Source of the DNA: Erinaceus europaeus
Taxonomy: Eukaryota > Chordata > Mammalia > Eulipotyphla > Erinaceidae
DNA: 64,000 nt
Direction of reading: 5' to 3'
Assembly (NCBI RefSeq): GCF_950295315.1
Contig: NC_080166.1
Location: 104,873,693-104,937,692 of the forward strand
The translations under genes and the position numbers were made by a program. The notes beneath the pieces were generated by a model, which ran no database searches, had not been told where the DNA came from, and saw only the letters and a program-made list of their open reading frames with translations. Shown here in pieces: positions 11,297 through 22,675 of this stretch; position 1 is the first letter of the stretch; the number at the start of each line of letters is the position of its first letter.

Positions 11297-11440
11297 TGAA
11301 CAGGAATGTGGCTCACTGTTAGAGTGCAGATCTTCATGTGTTAGGTCCCATGTTCTACCCCAGGACCCTAAATATTAGGTGTCTGGTTCTCTCTCTGCTA
11401 TTCTCTTTCCTTGCCATTGATTTTTTCTCAAAAGTTAAAA
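11297..11440 (+). repeat. Diverged tRNA-like SINE
   Basis: Contains 'ggctcactgttagagtgcag', B-box-like 'aggtcccatgttctacccc' and 'tgtctggttctctctctgc', then an A-rich tail. Confidence 0.6.
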
Positions 11441-12460
11441 AACGACTCATAACATGTTAAATAATTGTCACAATTTTCCTTCTCTTCAATGAAATGTACA
11501 GAGGATGACAAAGTTAATTTGAAGTGAGAGTCAACAGGAAATTAAGGAAACTTTAGAGTAAAATTGCTATCTTTGTTAATAAAATTGGTCATATCCTATA
11601 GAATAACAGTACCATTGCATCCATTTGAAATTTTTTTACCATATATTTTGTGAGTATAGAAACTAAAAAGAGGACAAGTAAAGAAAATGCTAACTCAAAA
11701 CAGAATGTTTGATAGACTATACAAAAACTTAACCACTTTATTTGATTTATATTGTTTTAGAATACAACAGTTGCTAACTGAATGGAAAGGATAAATTAAA
11801 AAGACATCTACATTGTTTTCTTTAATTTCAAAAAATAATGTGTATAGAACATCTCATCACAAATATGTACTAAGCACATTTGTTGTGAAATACATGCTTG
11901 AAAATTATCATTGAGTTTTATAACATTATGAAAAATACACTTAATATAGCAAAGACCCATGAGATTTCTTAAATATGTTTTAGTAAGTTAATTCTATTAC
12001 CATTAATTTGACTATTAATCGCTTATTGTAAAACTCATACTCTGAACATTTTCATCATGCTAATGATATTAGTATGTCATTTGTGTGTGGGAGAGTGCAA
12101 GAATGAGTGTATGTTTTTGTTTCACACCATTTTTGAATGGTGTATTCAAAAATGTATTAGCAGTGAATGGGAGAATTCATCAACCCTTGTTAGATATAGA
12201 AGAACATCATATTTAAATAAAAATTAAAAAAGATTTATTGATTTTTTTTAAATAGAGTTAGTGGGTTTTAGTAGGATAATAAGCAAAGTTATACATTTTG
12301 ATAGAAACATAATTTGACTAGGCCACACCCTTGATATGGAAATATATCTTCAAAATGGTAACAGAGTTATCCCTAAGGTATGACGGGAGGAAGCCATGAT
12401 ACAAGAGTCCTCAAGAGAATTCTGATGATTCCTTAAACATAATCCAATGAGGCCTTAGTG
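11441..12460. other. AT-rich sequence, mostly unique
   Basis: No gene. The last 250 bp may be diverged L1 3' UTR interrupted by the following LTR, but I could not confirm this. Confidence 0.45.
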
Positions 12461-12466
12461 AAACTC

Positions 12467-12854
12467 TGTTGGATAGTATGCCAGCCCCCCCCCCCCCTTA
12501 AACACCAGTATGTCTGTATGAGATTAGTTTGATCCCATTCAAAGCTGCGGTCTATTTACATAAATCACTTTTACATTTACATAAAGCACCACCTTCCCTC
12601 CAGGGCATTGGTGGTTCAGTGGTAGAATTCTTACCTGCTCCTCCCCCTCTCCTCACTTTTCTCTCCACCCTCTCTATGTCACATCCTGTTCACACCCTAC
12701 TTGGGAAGTATATATAAAGACAACATTGTTTGTTTTAGTTTAGTTTAGCTTGGCTTAGATTGTGCTGCGTCTTGCATGAATAAAGAGGTACTGTGTACAG
12801 CTCAACCATGAGTCCCGGGTCATCTGTCTCCCACCTGCGAAGCTAAGCCTGACA
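12467..12854 (+). mobile_element. Solo ERV LTR, about 388 bp
   Basis: TGTTGG...CCTGACA ends with perfect 6-bp target duplications 'aaactc' at 12461-12466 and 12855-12860. It has TATA-like 'gtatatataaag' and AATAAA in 'gaataaagaggtactg'. The end segment 'catgagtcccgggtcatctg' pairs it with the LTR at 3052-3371. It carries a poly-C run near 12485 and a tRNA-Gly half in U3. Confidence 0.9.
12605..12638 (+). pseudogene. tRNA-Gly 5' half embedded in LTR U3
   Basis: Beginning 'gcattggtggttcagtgg', 27 consecutive bases match the 5' end of eukaryotic tRNA-Gly(GCC/CCC), covering acceptor strand, D arm with A box, and anticodon stem. Seven further bases match with two differences, where the expected GCC reads ACC. 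The 3' half with the B box is absent, so it is not a tRNA gene. Confidence 0.8.
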
Positions 12855-12860
12855 AAACTC

Positions 12861-13006
12861 AGACTGAACATGGTGTATTGCACCAGAGCAAAGGACTCTG
12901 GGGAGGGAGGGAGAGGGTGAATAGGAAGGAAACCCTGGGAGCCTATTATATAATGAAATTGTATGCACATGTCAGTGATTGTGCTGTAAAGCATTAAACC
13001 CCTCAA
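12861..13006 (+). mobile_element. L1 3' terminus (second lineage)
   Basis: Reads 'catggtgtattgcaccagag', 'ggactctggggagggaggg' and 'gcattaaacccctcaataat'. The LTR at 12467-12854 inserted at its upstream side, after 'aaactc'. Confidence 0.75.

Positions 13007-13009
<3 letters not shown>

Positions 13010-13064
<55 letters not shown>
13010..13064. repeat. (TA)n microsatellite
   Basis: About 27 TA units extending the L1 tail. The sequence 13065-13205 beyond it is not recognised. Confidence 0.95.
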
Positions 13065-13068
<4 letters not shown>

Positions 13069-13205
13069 GTCTAGGTCTGCAGACGTGGAGTAGCAGTTCA
13101 AGAGTCTGTCACTCATCAAACAAGCAAGAACATAAGTGAGGAGGTAACAGAGATATTGAGTACAGACATTTAGGTGGCTTCGAGTTGCCAATGCTATAAT
13201 GAATG

Positions 13206-13776
13206 ATTCCATCCTGAATTCCCTGGGCAGATGACCTCACTGATATGTCTCAGAATTTCATCTTTCCAGAAAACTATCATACTGGAGAAAGATAGAAACA
13301 GGCTGAGTATACGGATCAATCTGCCAATACCCATGTCCAGCAGAGAAACAATTACAGACATCAGACCATCCACCTTCTGCACCCTATAAGGAATTTTGGT
13401 CCATATTCCTAGAGGGCTAAATGTTAGGGTAAGATGACCAGAGGGCTCTGAACTCTAATTCCATCAGGACCCAGAAAGAGAAAAGGAAGAAAAAAAAAGG
13501 GGGGGGTAAAACACTCAGATATAGTAGGTGTGACTTAGAAAGGAAGAGAAGGAAGGTCCATAGAAAACATGGGCAAATATATATATATCAATATAGACAG
13601 ATAGTTATAGAAATAATAGTCAACCCATATTTGTGATCTTGGGAGAACTAGAGCAGTTTCCAATGGAGGGCATGGGGACACACAAGTCTGGTGGTGGAAA
13701 AGGTGTGGAATTACACTCCTGTTATTTCATAATTTTATAAATCACTAATCTTTAAATAAAAAAAAAAACAGGTGTT
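13206..13776 (+). mobile_element. L1 3' UTR (third subfamily)
   Basis: Matches 36087-36578 along its length ('gagggctctgaactctaatt', 'cagacagatagttatag', 'tcttgggagaactagagcag'). The tail is A-rich and was the landing site of the next SINE. Confidence 0.8.
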
Positions 13777-14043
13777 GGGAGTCGGGCTGTAGTGAAGTGG
13801 GTTAAGTGCAGGTGGTGCAAAGTGCAAGGACCAGCGGAAGGATCCTGGTTCAAGCCCCCGGCTCCCCACCTGCAGGGAAGTCACTTCACAGGCGGTGAAG
13901 CAAATCTGCAGGTGTCTCTCTCTCCCCCTGTCTTCCCCTCCTCTCTCCATTTCTTTCTGTCTTATCCAACAACAACGACAACAATAATAACTACAACAAT
14001 AAAACAACAAGGACAACAAAAGGGAATAAGTAAAATAAATATT
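13777..14043 (+). repeat. SINE type A with target duplication
   Basis: Near-complete copy from 'gggagtcgggctgtagtgaa' to an AATAAATATT tail, flanked by a 17-bp duplication (A9 plus 'caggtgtt') at 13760-13776 and 14044-14060. It inserted at the boundary of the L1 tail. Confidence 0.93.
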
Positions 14044-14309
14044 AAAAAAAAACAGGTGTTGATTTTCCTTGGGAAAGGAACCCAGACTTTTAGAATGCAG
14101 AGAACACAAATAATCAAATAGGAGTTATAAATGTTTTGTGACTGAAAGCTGAAGACTGGCCTAATAATAAAGGCCACACAATTAGTTCTAATACAGAACA
14201 GCCCAAATCATCAACCAAATAAAAGAGTTGGTTAAAAAATAGCTGGATCTAGAGTTTTCCCCTAACAGACATAGATCAGTTAATGAAATGGATGCAGAGA
14301 GAATTTTGG

Positions 14310-14498
14310 AAACAAAACAGAGAGATAGAGACATACAGAAAGAGAGAGAGAGAGAATTAAGGAGTGTAAAAAAGATCACAACATTGAGGTTCCCTTCAGT
14401 GGAATAAACCAGTGTAATAGGGACCAGGCTTGAACATGGGACTTCCACATGGCAAAGGAGTTCACTAAACAAGTGAGCTATTTTTCTGGTCCTGGGTC
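14310..14498 (-). repeat. SINE type E, antisense
   Basis: A purine-rich (GA)n stretch, then 'cattgaggttcccttcagtg', 'gggaccaggcttgaacatgg' and 'gtgagctatttttctggtcc', the antisense tRNA-like head. Confidence 0.65.
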
Positions 14499-15340
14499 TA
14501 CAACTCTTGAGTCCACATGAGTGTGTTTAAGGATCCCCAAACTTAATATATAGAGAAGAACTTTTATGATTGTGATTTTTATATTTAGTGTCTTAATTTC
14601 TTTTGTTAGTCTTTTTGGTTTATAACAGTAGTCTAGGTAAGCATCACATGGAGATACTAATTGAGTTTACTTTTTTAAAACAGTGAATTTGATCTTTATA
14701 AAGGTCAGTTAAACATGTGGTTCAAAACAGTTTATATTCTTTACTGTTTCAGAGGTTGGAAAATTGAAGCTAGATTGTAAAACAAGGAAGGCACATTACT
14801 TATTCAATTCATAACTTCTAAACAAAAGAGTTGCTATACAATTTTATCTTCAAATTTGATAACCTAAATTTCTTGTAGAAACCGTGTGTGATCAAGAGTC
14901 TTAGGGTAACACAAACTATTAAAAACTGAACACAATAAAAGGTTCATACTATTTGGAAAACGCCTATCATCATAACAGTATGGCAATAAGTAACTTCTAG
15001 TAATAACTTTATATGTATGTGTGCGTATTATGAGTGCTACCTTTCTCATACCTCCCAGTGTTCCTTAGATCAATAATGAATTTTATGTTTACTCTATTTA
15101 CAGTCATACTCATATCTATGAGTTGAACTAAAGGGATTAGACAATAATTGTTGATACAATCTGAATATTTTATTTCAATGATTTTGCAACTTAGATTGAA
15201 AAAAATAGTCTGTGTTGCATATTCCTTTCAGTATTACTCAATAATAATAGAAAGATGATAACACACAATGAGTTTGCCTTCCAAGCTTATCAGGAGATCT
15301 ACATATCTAGAATCAAAGATACTTTTCACCTTCATATAAT
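14499..15340. other. AT-rich unique sequence
   Basis: Nothing recognised. Confidence 0.5.
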
Positions 15341-15355
15341 AAAAACAACATTTTT

Positions 15356-15421
15356 GTGGAGTTGTACCCCTCCTACCTTATGCTTTTGTTCACTAATCCT
15401 TTCTTAAATAAAAAATTAAAA
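15356..15421 (+). mobile_element. Extremely truncated L1 insertion (about 66 bp)
   Basis: Only the last 66 bp of the L1 3' UTR ('gtggagttgtacccctccta' to 'cctttcttaaata' plus A-tail), flanked by a perfect 15-bp duplication beginning 'aaaaacaacattttt' at 15341-15355 and 15422-15436. Confidence 0.92.
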
Positions 15422-15662
15422 AAAAACAACATTTTTATATGATCTCATCAGCTATATTGAACTTTTCATGTTAACTAGCTTTTATAGATACTGGGCATCT
15501 TATGTCTATGAATTTTACTTTGACTTCTGTCCAAAGTCTTTAGAAATATCTAAAATTGAGTCTGTACACAAATCAAGCATAAGATTAGTAAAGGTAGTTA
15601 TATAATAAGCCTAGACATGGGAAATTCTACTCATGTATAATAAAAAATTAAAAAGAAACTTC

Positions 15663-17101
15663 TGTTAGGCAGGCTTTCTGCTATGAGGTTTAATATAACA
15701 GGAGTTTATTAGGCACGTAATAACACAATGGGAAAACAGGAGAAAAAGGCTAACTAGAATGTGGCAGGAGTCATGAATCCTTAAAATTTGTTCACCAGCT
15801 ACAATAAGTGCAGGTCCTCTGGGAAACAGCATCATCTCATACTGAGAGAACATTAGACAAGAATGACAACAGTGGTCTCTCCCAAAAGCCTAGACCAGGG
15901 AGAACAGAAGCAACCGGTAGCACAGCTATATACAAGATGCTGGGTATTATACCCCAAACCCTAACAAATGGACTTTCCAAGTTAACCCTATCACAAAATA
16001 ATGTGACGATAACAGTAACTATCCATTGTCTTCTTGAACCCTAAGACAACAGGAACTTCACATTTCCACTATAGAGCCTATATTTCCCCCAGTCCTGGAA
16101 CCTTAGGGTGGGGTCCACTTTTCTGCATGCTGCTCTCAATTCAAATCAAATAATACTGCATCCGCGGATCACAACCAAATCAGTGCAACAAGTGCCACCC
16201 CAGCATGCTTCACTTCAGACTGTGACCAGAGACTTCAGGTGTGGAATGACAACCCTTCAGCTTCATCATTCGGGTGAGACCTTTCCTTTCATAGTATTCT
16301 CTAATTCCATTCCAGGTGTTCCACTCCCCAATAAAGTCCCCAAACCTAGATATAGTCCAGATCCCCTGAGATAGAGCATAGATTCACAGTGCCCATAACC
16401 TAGGGGAAAAATATATACCTGAAAGCAGAAGTACACAAGAGCATGCAGGGAATACCCCCCAACTTTTCATCTGCACTATTCCAGTCTTTAGGTTCATGAT
16501 TGTTCAACAATTAGTTTGGCTTTGTATGTTAACTCTATTTTCAGCCACCAGGTTCCTGATGCCAGCAAGATGCTGACCAGACTTCCCTGGACAGACGACC
16601 CCATGAATGTGTACTGGAGCTCCGGTTCCTAGGGAAAGAGAGAGGCAGACTGGGAGTATGGATCAACCAGTCAAAGCCCATGTTCAGCGGGGAAGCAATT
16701 ACAGAAGCCAGACCTTCCACCCACTGCAACCCACAACGACCCTGGATCCACACTCTCAGAGAGATAGAGAATGGGAAGGCTATCAGGGAAGGGGATGGGA
16801 TATGGAGATCAGGTTATGGGAATTGTGCGGAATTGTACCCTTCTTATTATATGGTTTTGTTAATGTCTCCTTTCTTAAATAAAAAAAAATAAAAGAATGA
16901 CAACAGTGAAAGGGAGGCTAGAGTCAAAGAGGGCTGAACTTCCCTTAGACACTTGGTTAAGTACTTTTCCATACCCACAATCCCTTGCGAGTTTACATAT
17001 GTCTGTGGTACGCTCTTGACAGCCTGACTTCATCTGTATGCTAATAATTTTCATGTCATAATTCCTTTTGCTCACCATAAATACAAACTGTGTTCCTAAC
17101 A
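15663..17101 (-). mobile_element. Probable ERV LTR split by an L1
   Basis: Terminal inverted repeats TGTTAGG (15663) and CCTAACA (17101). With the L1 at 15875-16892 and its duplication removed, about 405 bp remain. In minus orientation AATAAA occurs near its 3' end ('cctaataaactcctg' on the minus strand). No clear flanking target duplication is visible, so the boundaries are less certain than for the other LTRs. Confidence 0.6.
15875..16892 (+). mobile_element. L1 3' UTR insertion with 16-bp target duplication
   Basis: A 1-kb 5'-truncated copy of the same lineage as 6195-8173, starting 'gtctctcccaaaagcctaga' and ending in A-rich sequence. The 16-bp 'aagaatgacaacagtg' is duplicated at 15859-15874 and 16893-16908. 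It lacks the ~20-bp 'cccagag...' segment near 16628 present in the other copies. Confidence 0.93.
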
Positions 17102-17120
17102 TCTATGGAATTAAAGATAT

Positions 17121-17262
17121 CCAGGGTTCTAGTGGTGGTGCATCTGGTAGAATACATTTGTTACCAAATGGAAAAACTGAAGTTCAAGTCCCTGACTCCA
17201 CCTGCATGGGTACAGGCTTTATGAGCAAACCTATAGATATGCAACTTTAAAAAGACTATAGT
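17121..17262 (+). repeat. SINE type B, truncated and diverged
   Basis: The head 'ctagtggtggtgcatctggt' leads to B-box-like 'agttcaagtccctgactcc' and part of the body. The pyrimidine tract and tail are absent. Confidence 0.6.
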
Positions 17263-17292
17263 TTCTTACATTATGTTATATATATATATATA

Positions 17293-17435
17293 TTTTATTT
17301 ATTTATTTTAACTAGAAGCAGTGGCAAAGGGAGGGGAGACCACAGCACTGAGGTTTCCTATAATGTAGTGGGGACCAAACTCTGGGTTTCACACGTTAAG
17401 GGAACACACTATCCAAATGAGCTATTTTGCTAAAA
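17293..17435 (-). repeat. SINE type E, antisense, beside (TA)n
   Basis: Starts with a TTTA tail next to a (TA)9 run (17275-17292), then 'cactgaggtttcctataatg', 'ggggaccaaactctgggttt' and 'aatgagctattttgc'. Confidence 0.65.
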
Positions 17436-17456
17436 AAATATGCCAAATAAGTAATC

Positions 17457-17612
17457 TGAGGCAGGGGTAGATAGCATAATGGTTATGCAAACAGACTGTC
17501 ATGCCTGAGACTCAGAAGTCACAGGTTCAATCCCCAGCACCACCATAATCCAGAGTTGATCAATGCTCTGGTAAAATAATAATAATAATAAACAATAATA
17601 ATACAATAAAAA
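17457..17612 (+). repeat. SINE type C, complete
   Basis: A clear copy: 'gtagatagcataatggttat', 'gactgtcatgcctgagac', B-box 'caggttcaatccccagcacc', then (AAT)n. It is the reference for the type C SINE split at 10111-11240. Confidence 0.85.
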
Positions 17613-17919
17613 AGTCATCTCAAAAATATTTCTGCCAAGTCATTGTGCATACAATTATTAATTGTGACTTATAAACTATAATTTACTCCAATAACAGAAA
17701 CATCTGTAAATATTGACAGCCTATACCTCTTTCCAGTATTTCACAAGTGAATTTGAAGTAATAAACAGTTTAAATTCAATCAACACTAAATAATCTAGTA
17801 TTTTTTACTACAGTCAGTAACTATGTTTTTCCAAAACCCATTAGAGGACCTCACATTACAGGATCACATTGGTTCCTACCCAGTATGTACAAAATGGAAT
17901 CTTAAAAATGAATTTTACT

Positions 17920-18129
17920 GGGGGCCAGGTGGTGGAACACCTGGTTAAGTGCACATATCACAGTTTACAAGGACCCAGGTTCAAGCCCCTGGTCCCCACC
18001 CACCTACAGGTAGAAAGCTTCATGAGTGGTGAAGTAGAGCTGCAGGTGTCTTTCTGTCTATTTCCCTCTCTATCTCCTCCTCCCCTCTCAATTTCTCTCT
18101 AGCTCTGTCTAATAATAAATAAATAATTT
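17920..18129 (+). repeat. SINE type B with target duplication
   Basis: Complete type B copy ('ggccaggtggtggaacacct' to AATAAATAA), flanked by a 16-bp duplication at 17904-17919 and 18130-18145 (one mismatch). Confidence 0.9.
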
Positions 18130-18145
18130 AAAAATGAGTTTTACT

Positions 18146-19712
18146 TAAACTTCAATAATAAATGTTATCATCTCAGTGGCAGATAGTTTTGGTAATTGTT
18201 GGAATAGGAAGGGAGTATATACTACTACTACTTTTTCAATCTTCCTTCCCCATCCTTCTCTTCTCTTTCAGGTCTTCTATTAGTAGCTGTCAAGAGGAAG
18301 GATAAAGGAAAGAAAAGGGAAATACTTACTTTAAACTGGTATTTTCACTGTCTTTATTTTTATTGTCTATAACAATATTCTGGGTTGGAGTGTTTACTTG
18401 GCTTTACAAGGTGGTCATGTCACAGATATACCACTGCAGAGAAGCAGTGTACAAATTACTCCATAGCAATTCTCCAATGTATTGTTTTGGTAGTTCCAGT
18501 TTTGCTTTTCTGGACTTCTGACAAGTGATTTGGAAAATTTATTGCTGATTAACTTCTCAGGTGATGAAAAATGTTGGTAATAAATCCTCTACTTCCAATT
18601 TTAGTTATCTAAAATTCAACCTGAAACTCAGTATTTCTGAATAACTTATTACCCCATCTAGAACACATGAAGAAAAAAAAAATCCCTCACTGGACTATAG
18701 GTAAGGTTAAGTAAAAAAGCTATGTATACAATTTCCATAGTAGCTGGATAATACTAACCATACATATGACTTGTTTCACCAAAGTTTGTTAAATTTTATG
18801 ATATGTTTAATACTAATTATTTTGAGGATATAGCACAGCATTTTATGAGGAAATGAATAAATTATAGGTAGCTGGTATACTTTTTCAATTGAATAGGAAT
18901 AAATATTTAAGAAATGAACTCATTGCTAAACTATGCAGGATGATGTGTTACATCTGATTTATTATCTCAGTGATAAAATACTGAAGGCCAATAGCTCCAA
19001 TTTAAAATCAAGTTTAAAATTGAAGGTGTAACTTTATGAGATGAATAGTATTCAGTCTGACAACTGTAATTAGAAGCAACATTTTCATATTCATGGTAAA
19101 AAATAAACCATTCTTTAACTTTTTTAATTCATCACAAAAACTTAATCTTTGTCAATTCAGAATTTTCCTTTGATAGTGAGATACCTAAAAGTTTCAAAGC
19201 CAACCTGTGATGTCCATTTTTTATGGATGTTCTGATCCATAAACATACATCTAGACCTTGCTAAACAGAATTATTTTACCAAAGGCAATGTTTTTACATG
19301 CTCTTATTGATTTGGGCGTATGTTCTGCAATGAACTGGAACAAAGAAGCAAATGCATTCTTACATGAGTGAACAAGCAGCTCTACCAAATTGCTTGAGAA
19401 ATAAAACCACTAGCAGAAATATCTCAAGAAAAGAAAACTTCATGTTCACAACTTCAGATCTCTAGGGGACTGTTCTGTGAATGTTTATCTTCTAAATTTG
19501 AAATATACATATTTTTTAAAAAAGGATAAAGACAGTAAATAGGGATTTCTAACTAGTTTTGGTGAAAAGACATTTTAGTGATTGTATCTGGAACATGGAG
19601 ACATAGTTATAGAAAAAGTAATTTAAAATCACTTTATAGTGGAAATTTCCAAAAAGCAAGTTTTAATGCATTTTCATTTGTCTGTCTTAGAATCACTATG
19701 AGATCTTTAGAC
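18146..19712. other. AT-rich unique sequence
   Basis: About 1.6 kb without a recognised repeat or exon. Confidence 0.5.
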
Positions 19713-20246
19713 CAGGGGTGGGGGATATTTTTTCTGTCAAGCGCTATTTAGAAATTTATTTATTTATTTTTAATACTTTATTTATTTATTTATTTTCCTT
19801 TTTAGTTACCCTTGTTTTATCACTGTTGTGGTTATTATTGTAGTTATTGATGTTATTGTTGCCAGACAGGACAGAGAGAAATGGAAGACAGAGAAGGAGA
19901 GAGAAAGATAGACGCCTGCAGACCTGCTTTACCACTTGTGAAGTGACGCCCCTGCAGGTGGGTACCCGGGGACCTGAACCAGCATCCTTATACCTGTCCT
20001 TGTGCTTCGCACCATGTGCGTTTAACCCTCTGCACTACAGCCCAACCCCCCTATTTGGAAATTTATAACATCATTTGTGGGTCATACAAAATTATCAACT
20101 TAAAAGTTAGCACTTAATGTTGCTGTGGAAAAAAAAGCTTATATATTTATTGAATTTCATGTCTTGCCTGTGGTTGCCTTGTCAGTGTCAGACCAAATGA
20201 TTTTGCAGGTCATAGATGGCCTGCAGGCAAATGCTCCTCACTCCTG
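19713..20246 (-). mobile_element. hAT-like DNA transposon, SINE inside
   Basis: Begins 'caggggtgggggat' and ends 'cctcactcctg', imperfect terminal inverted repeats. The right end read in reverse ('aaaatcatttggtctgac') matches the left part of the copy at 27970-28187, so both are one non-autonomous family. No transposase is encoded. A clean 8-bp duplication is not visible here. Confidence 0.6.
19759..20050 (-). repeat. SINE type A inserted in DNA transposon
   Basis: Complete antisense type A copy with a 15-bp duplication ('ctatttagaaattta', one mismatch) at 19744-19758 and 20051-20065. It dates the DNA transposon as older. Confidence 0.9.
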
Positions 20247-20404
20247 TTTGGTCCTTCTACTTACGACTCTTTAGACTTTTTCCAAAAGTGGTGCTGATGC
20301 TCGTACGAATGCTAATTATAATAATAATTATGATGTCAGTATATTTTTTAAAAAGTCTAAGGAAGTGGGTTACTCTGATTTTTTGATTGCTCTCTATACT
20401 TCTT

Positions 20405-21032
20405 TATCACAGTACTTTCTTAGTCAACTTCTATTGATGAGTGGGATCATCCCATACTCATCTTTATCTTTCTGACTTAGTTCACTTAACATAATTCCTT
20501 CTAGCTCTGTCCAAGATTGGTTAGAGAAGGTGGGTTCATTGTTCTTGATAGCTGCATAGTATTCCATTGTGTATATATACCACAGCTTTCTCAGCCACTC
20601 ATCTGGTGTTGGGCACCTGGGTTGCTTCCAGGTTTTAGCTATTATGAATTGTGCTGCTATGAACATAGGAGTACACACCTCTTTTTGGTTGGGTGTTATG
20701 GAGTCCTTGGGGTATAACCCAGAGGAATTACTGGATCATATGGAAGGCCCAGAGACACACCTTACTAGGGAAAGAGAGATGCAGACTGGGAGTATGGGCC
20801 GACCAGTCAACGCCCATGTTCAGCGGGGAAGCAATTACAGAAGCCAGACCTTCTACCTTCTGCAACCCTCAACGACCCTGGGTCCATGCTCCCAGAGGGC
20901 TAGAGAATGGGAAAGCTATCAGGGGAGGGGGTGGGATACGGAGATTGGGTGATGGGAATTGTGTGGAGTTGTACCCCTCCTACCTTATGTTTTTGTTCAT
21001 TAATCCTTTCTTAAATAAAAAATTAAAAAAAA
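20405..21032 (+). mobile_element. L1 3' end with 5' inversion
   Basis: 20405-20745 is the ORF2 C-terminus in minus orientation. 20748-21032 is the L1 3' UTR in plus orientation, ending 'tttcttaaataaaaaatt' plus poly(A). The switch inside one insertion is the pattern left by twin-primed L1 reverse transcription. Confidence 0.88.
20421..20678 (-). pseudogene. L1 ORF2 C-terminal fragment, open
   Basis: An unbroken 84-codon frame with the L1 ORF2 C-terminal motif series '[19 protein letters not shown]', '[17 protein letters not shown]' and 'MLSELSQKDKDEY'. The lack of stops suggests a young insertion. It is a fragment detached from the reverse transcriptase domain and cannot function. Confidence 0.9.
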
Positions 21033-21254
21033 GAATCCTTCCTTTAATCTTCTTCATAACATTTGCTAGCATTTATTTTAATTATATCCAAAAATTATTT
21101 GTGTGAAAATTAATCAAGGGAATGGGCAGCTTATCTCATGTGAAACCTACTTCTAAAAGACAAAGGCTGAGAATACACTTTTATCAGTTTTATAATAGCT
21201 TTGATGTTGACAGTTTTGGTAAAGATGTCATAAATCTAAAGAGTAGATAGAAGA

Positions 21255-21475
21255 GTCGACTGGGACAGGATGGTTGCACACCTACTAGTGCTCATATCAC
21301 AGAGTGCTAGGACCCTCCTTCATTCAAAGCCCTGCACCTCATCTATAAGAAGGAAGTTTCAAGAGCAGTGAAACAATGCTTCAGGTGTCTCTTCTTCACT
21401 CTCTTTCTATCCTGCCTCCCTCTCAATCTCTTCCTATCTTTATCCCTTAAGTAAGTAATATATATGAAAGTATTA
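21255..21475 (+). repeat. SINE type B, diverged
   Basis: 'ggttgcacacctactagtgc', 'cattcaaagccctgcacctc', 'gaagtttcaagagcagtgaa' and a CT-rich 3' end. Confidence 0.7.
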
Positions 21476-22211
21476 TTAAAAAAAAAACACAAGAGTTGAT
21501 CAAAGTTCATTCTGTTGTGATTACCCTAAAGTGAGCCCCTAAAATGCTGAGTAAAGGCCTGACTGAAAAGTTAAATTGTTAAGACCAAGGGCAGGAAAAT
21601 ACTGAATTAATCACTAAATCTTTATACCATATGAATAAAGTACACTATTCATTTTGTAAATGTCTAGTCTCTAATAATTCTAGATTTTGTTTCCCTTTTT
21701 AAAGTTTATTGAATAATATTAATCTGTTTGCTAATGGTTTTCCTCTCAAGATAAGAATTAGTGATATCTGTCAGTTTAACATGGCCTTTTCTTAGTGAAG
21801 GTCTTTAAGAGAGTGCTGTATTCATTGCACAGCTGCCCTGCTTCTCTGTCAGCTTAGCCAGTGAATGGGCACCTGATGGCTGAAAAACCTTTGTGCATTT
21901 CATAAAGATTGTAAGACCAGTGACATGTATTCTGCTTTATCTCTCTAAAACCTTTCACAAAATTCATGAGGATTGGTTAAATCTCCAAGACACATCTTAT
22001 ATGAAAGTGTATATATTTTCAAAATTTCAAAGAAATTTGTTAATAGAAGTATTACAACATGGTGGCAAGGAGTGATGGATGTGGCTTAGTTTTGATGGAA
22101 ATCTGTCACATCGGTCCACTACCTTTCTACAATACCATCACCCTCCTATCACCTTCTCCTTTGAGTCTGATATTATCCACAGCCATACCCTTGCTATTTC
22201 AATTTCAGAAT
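21476..22211. other. AT-rich unique sequence
   Basis: Nothing recognised. Confidence 0.5.
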
Positions 22212-22400
22212 TCATGTGACTTGGGCAGTGGCTCAGTGAATAGAATGCAGAATTTGCATATGTAAATCTTAGGTTCCATTCTAGGCACCATTCAAATCCC
22301 AAAGGGGAGTAGAGCTCTAGTATTCCTCTCTTTCTCACCTTCCTCCTTTCCTTGACCCACCCCCACATCCCATCTGTCTGTCTGTCTGTCCTAAAAGAAA
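22212..22400 (+). repeat. SINE type C with (CTGT)n
   Basis: 'cagtggctcagtgaatagaa', B-box-like 'ttaggttccattctaggcac', a CT-rich stretch and four CTGT units near 22375. Confidence 0.6.
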
Positions 22401-22675
22401 CAACTCCTTAAAAATACAAGCAAAAGTAATGAAAATAAGTTTCTAAATTTTCATGAATAACAAAAGAGAATTTTTTACCTTCTAGTTCTACTACTCAAAC
22501 TCCCCATTTTAGAAACCCAACCTCAGACAAATTTGCTTCCTAAACATGAAGTAGGTAAATTTCTGTAATGTATCCTACTCATTGCAATCTATTTGTCTCA
22601 GAAAATACATTTTATTTTGAATATTGAACAGTTTTGCTTGTCTCACAGTGGTTTCGTTTACCTCCCCAAAACAAA

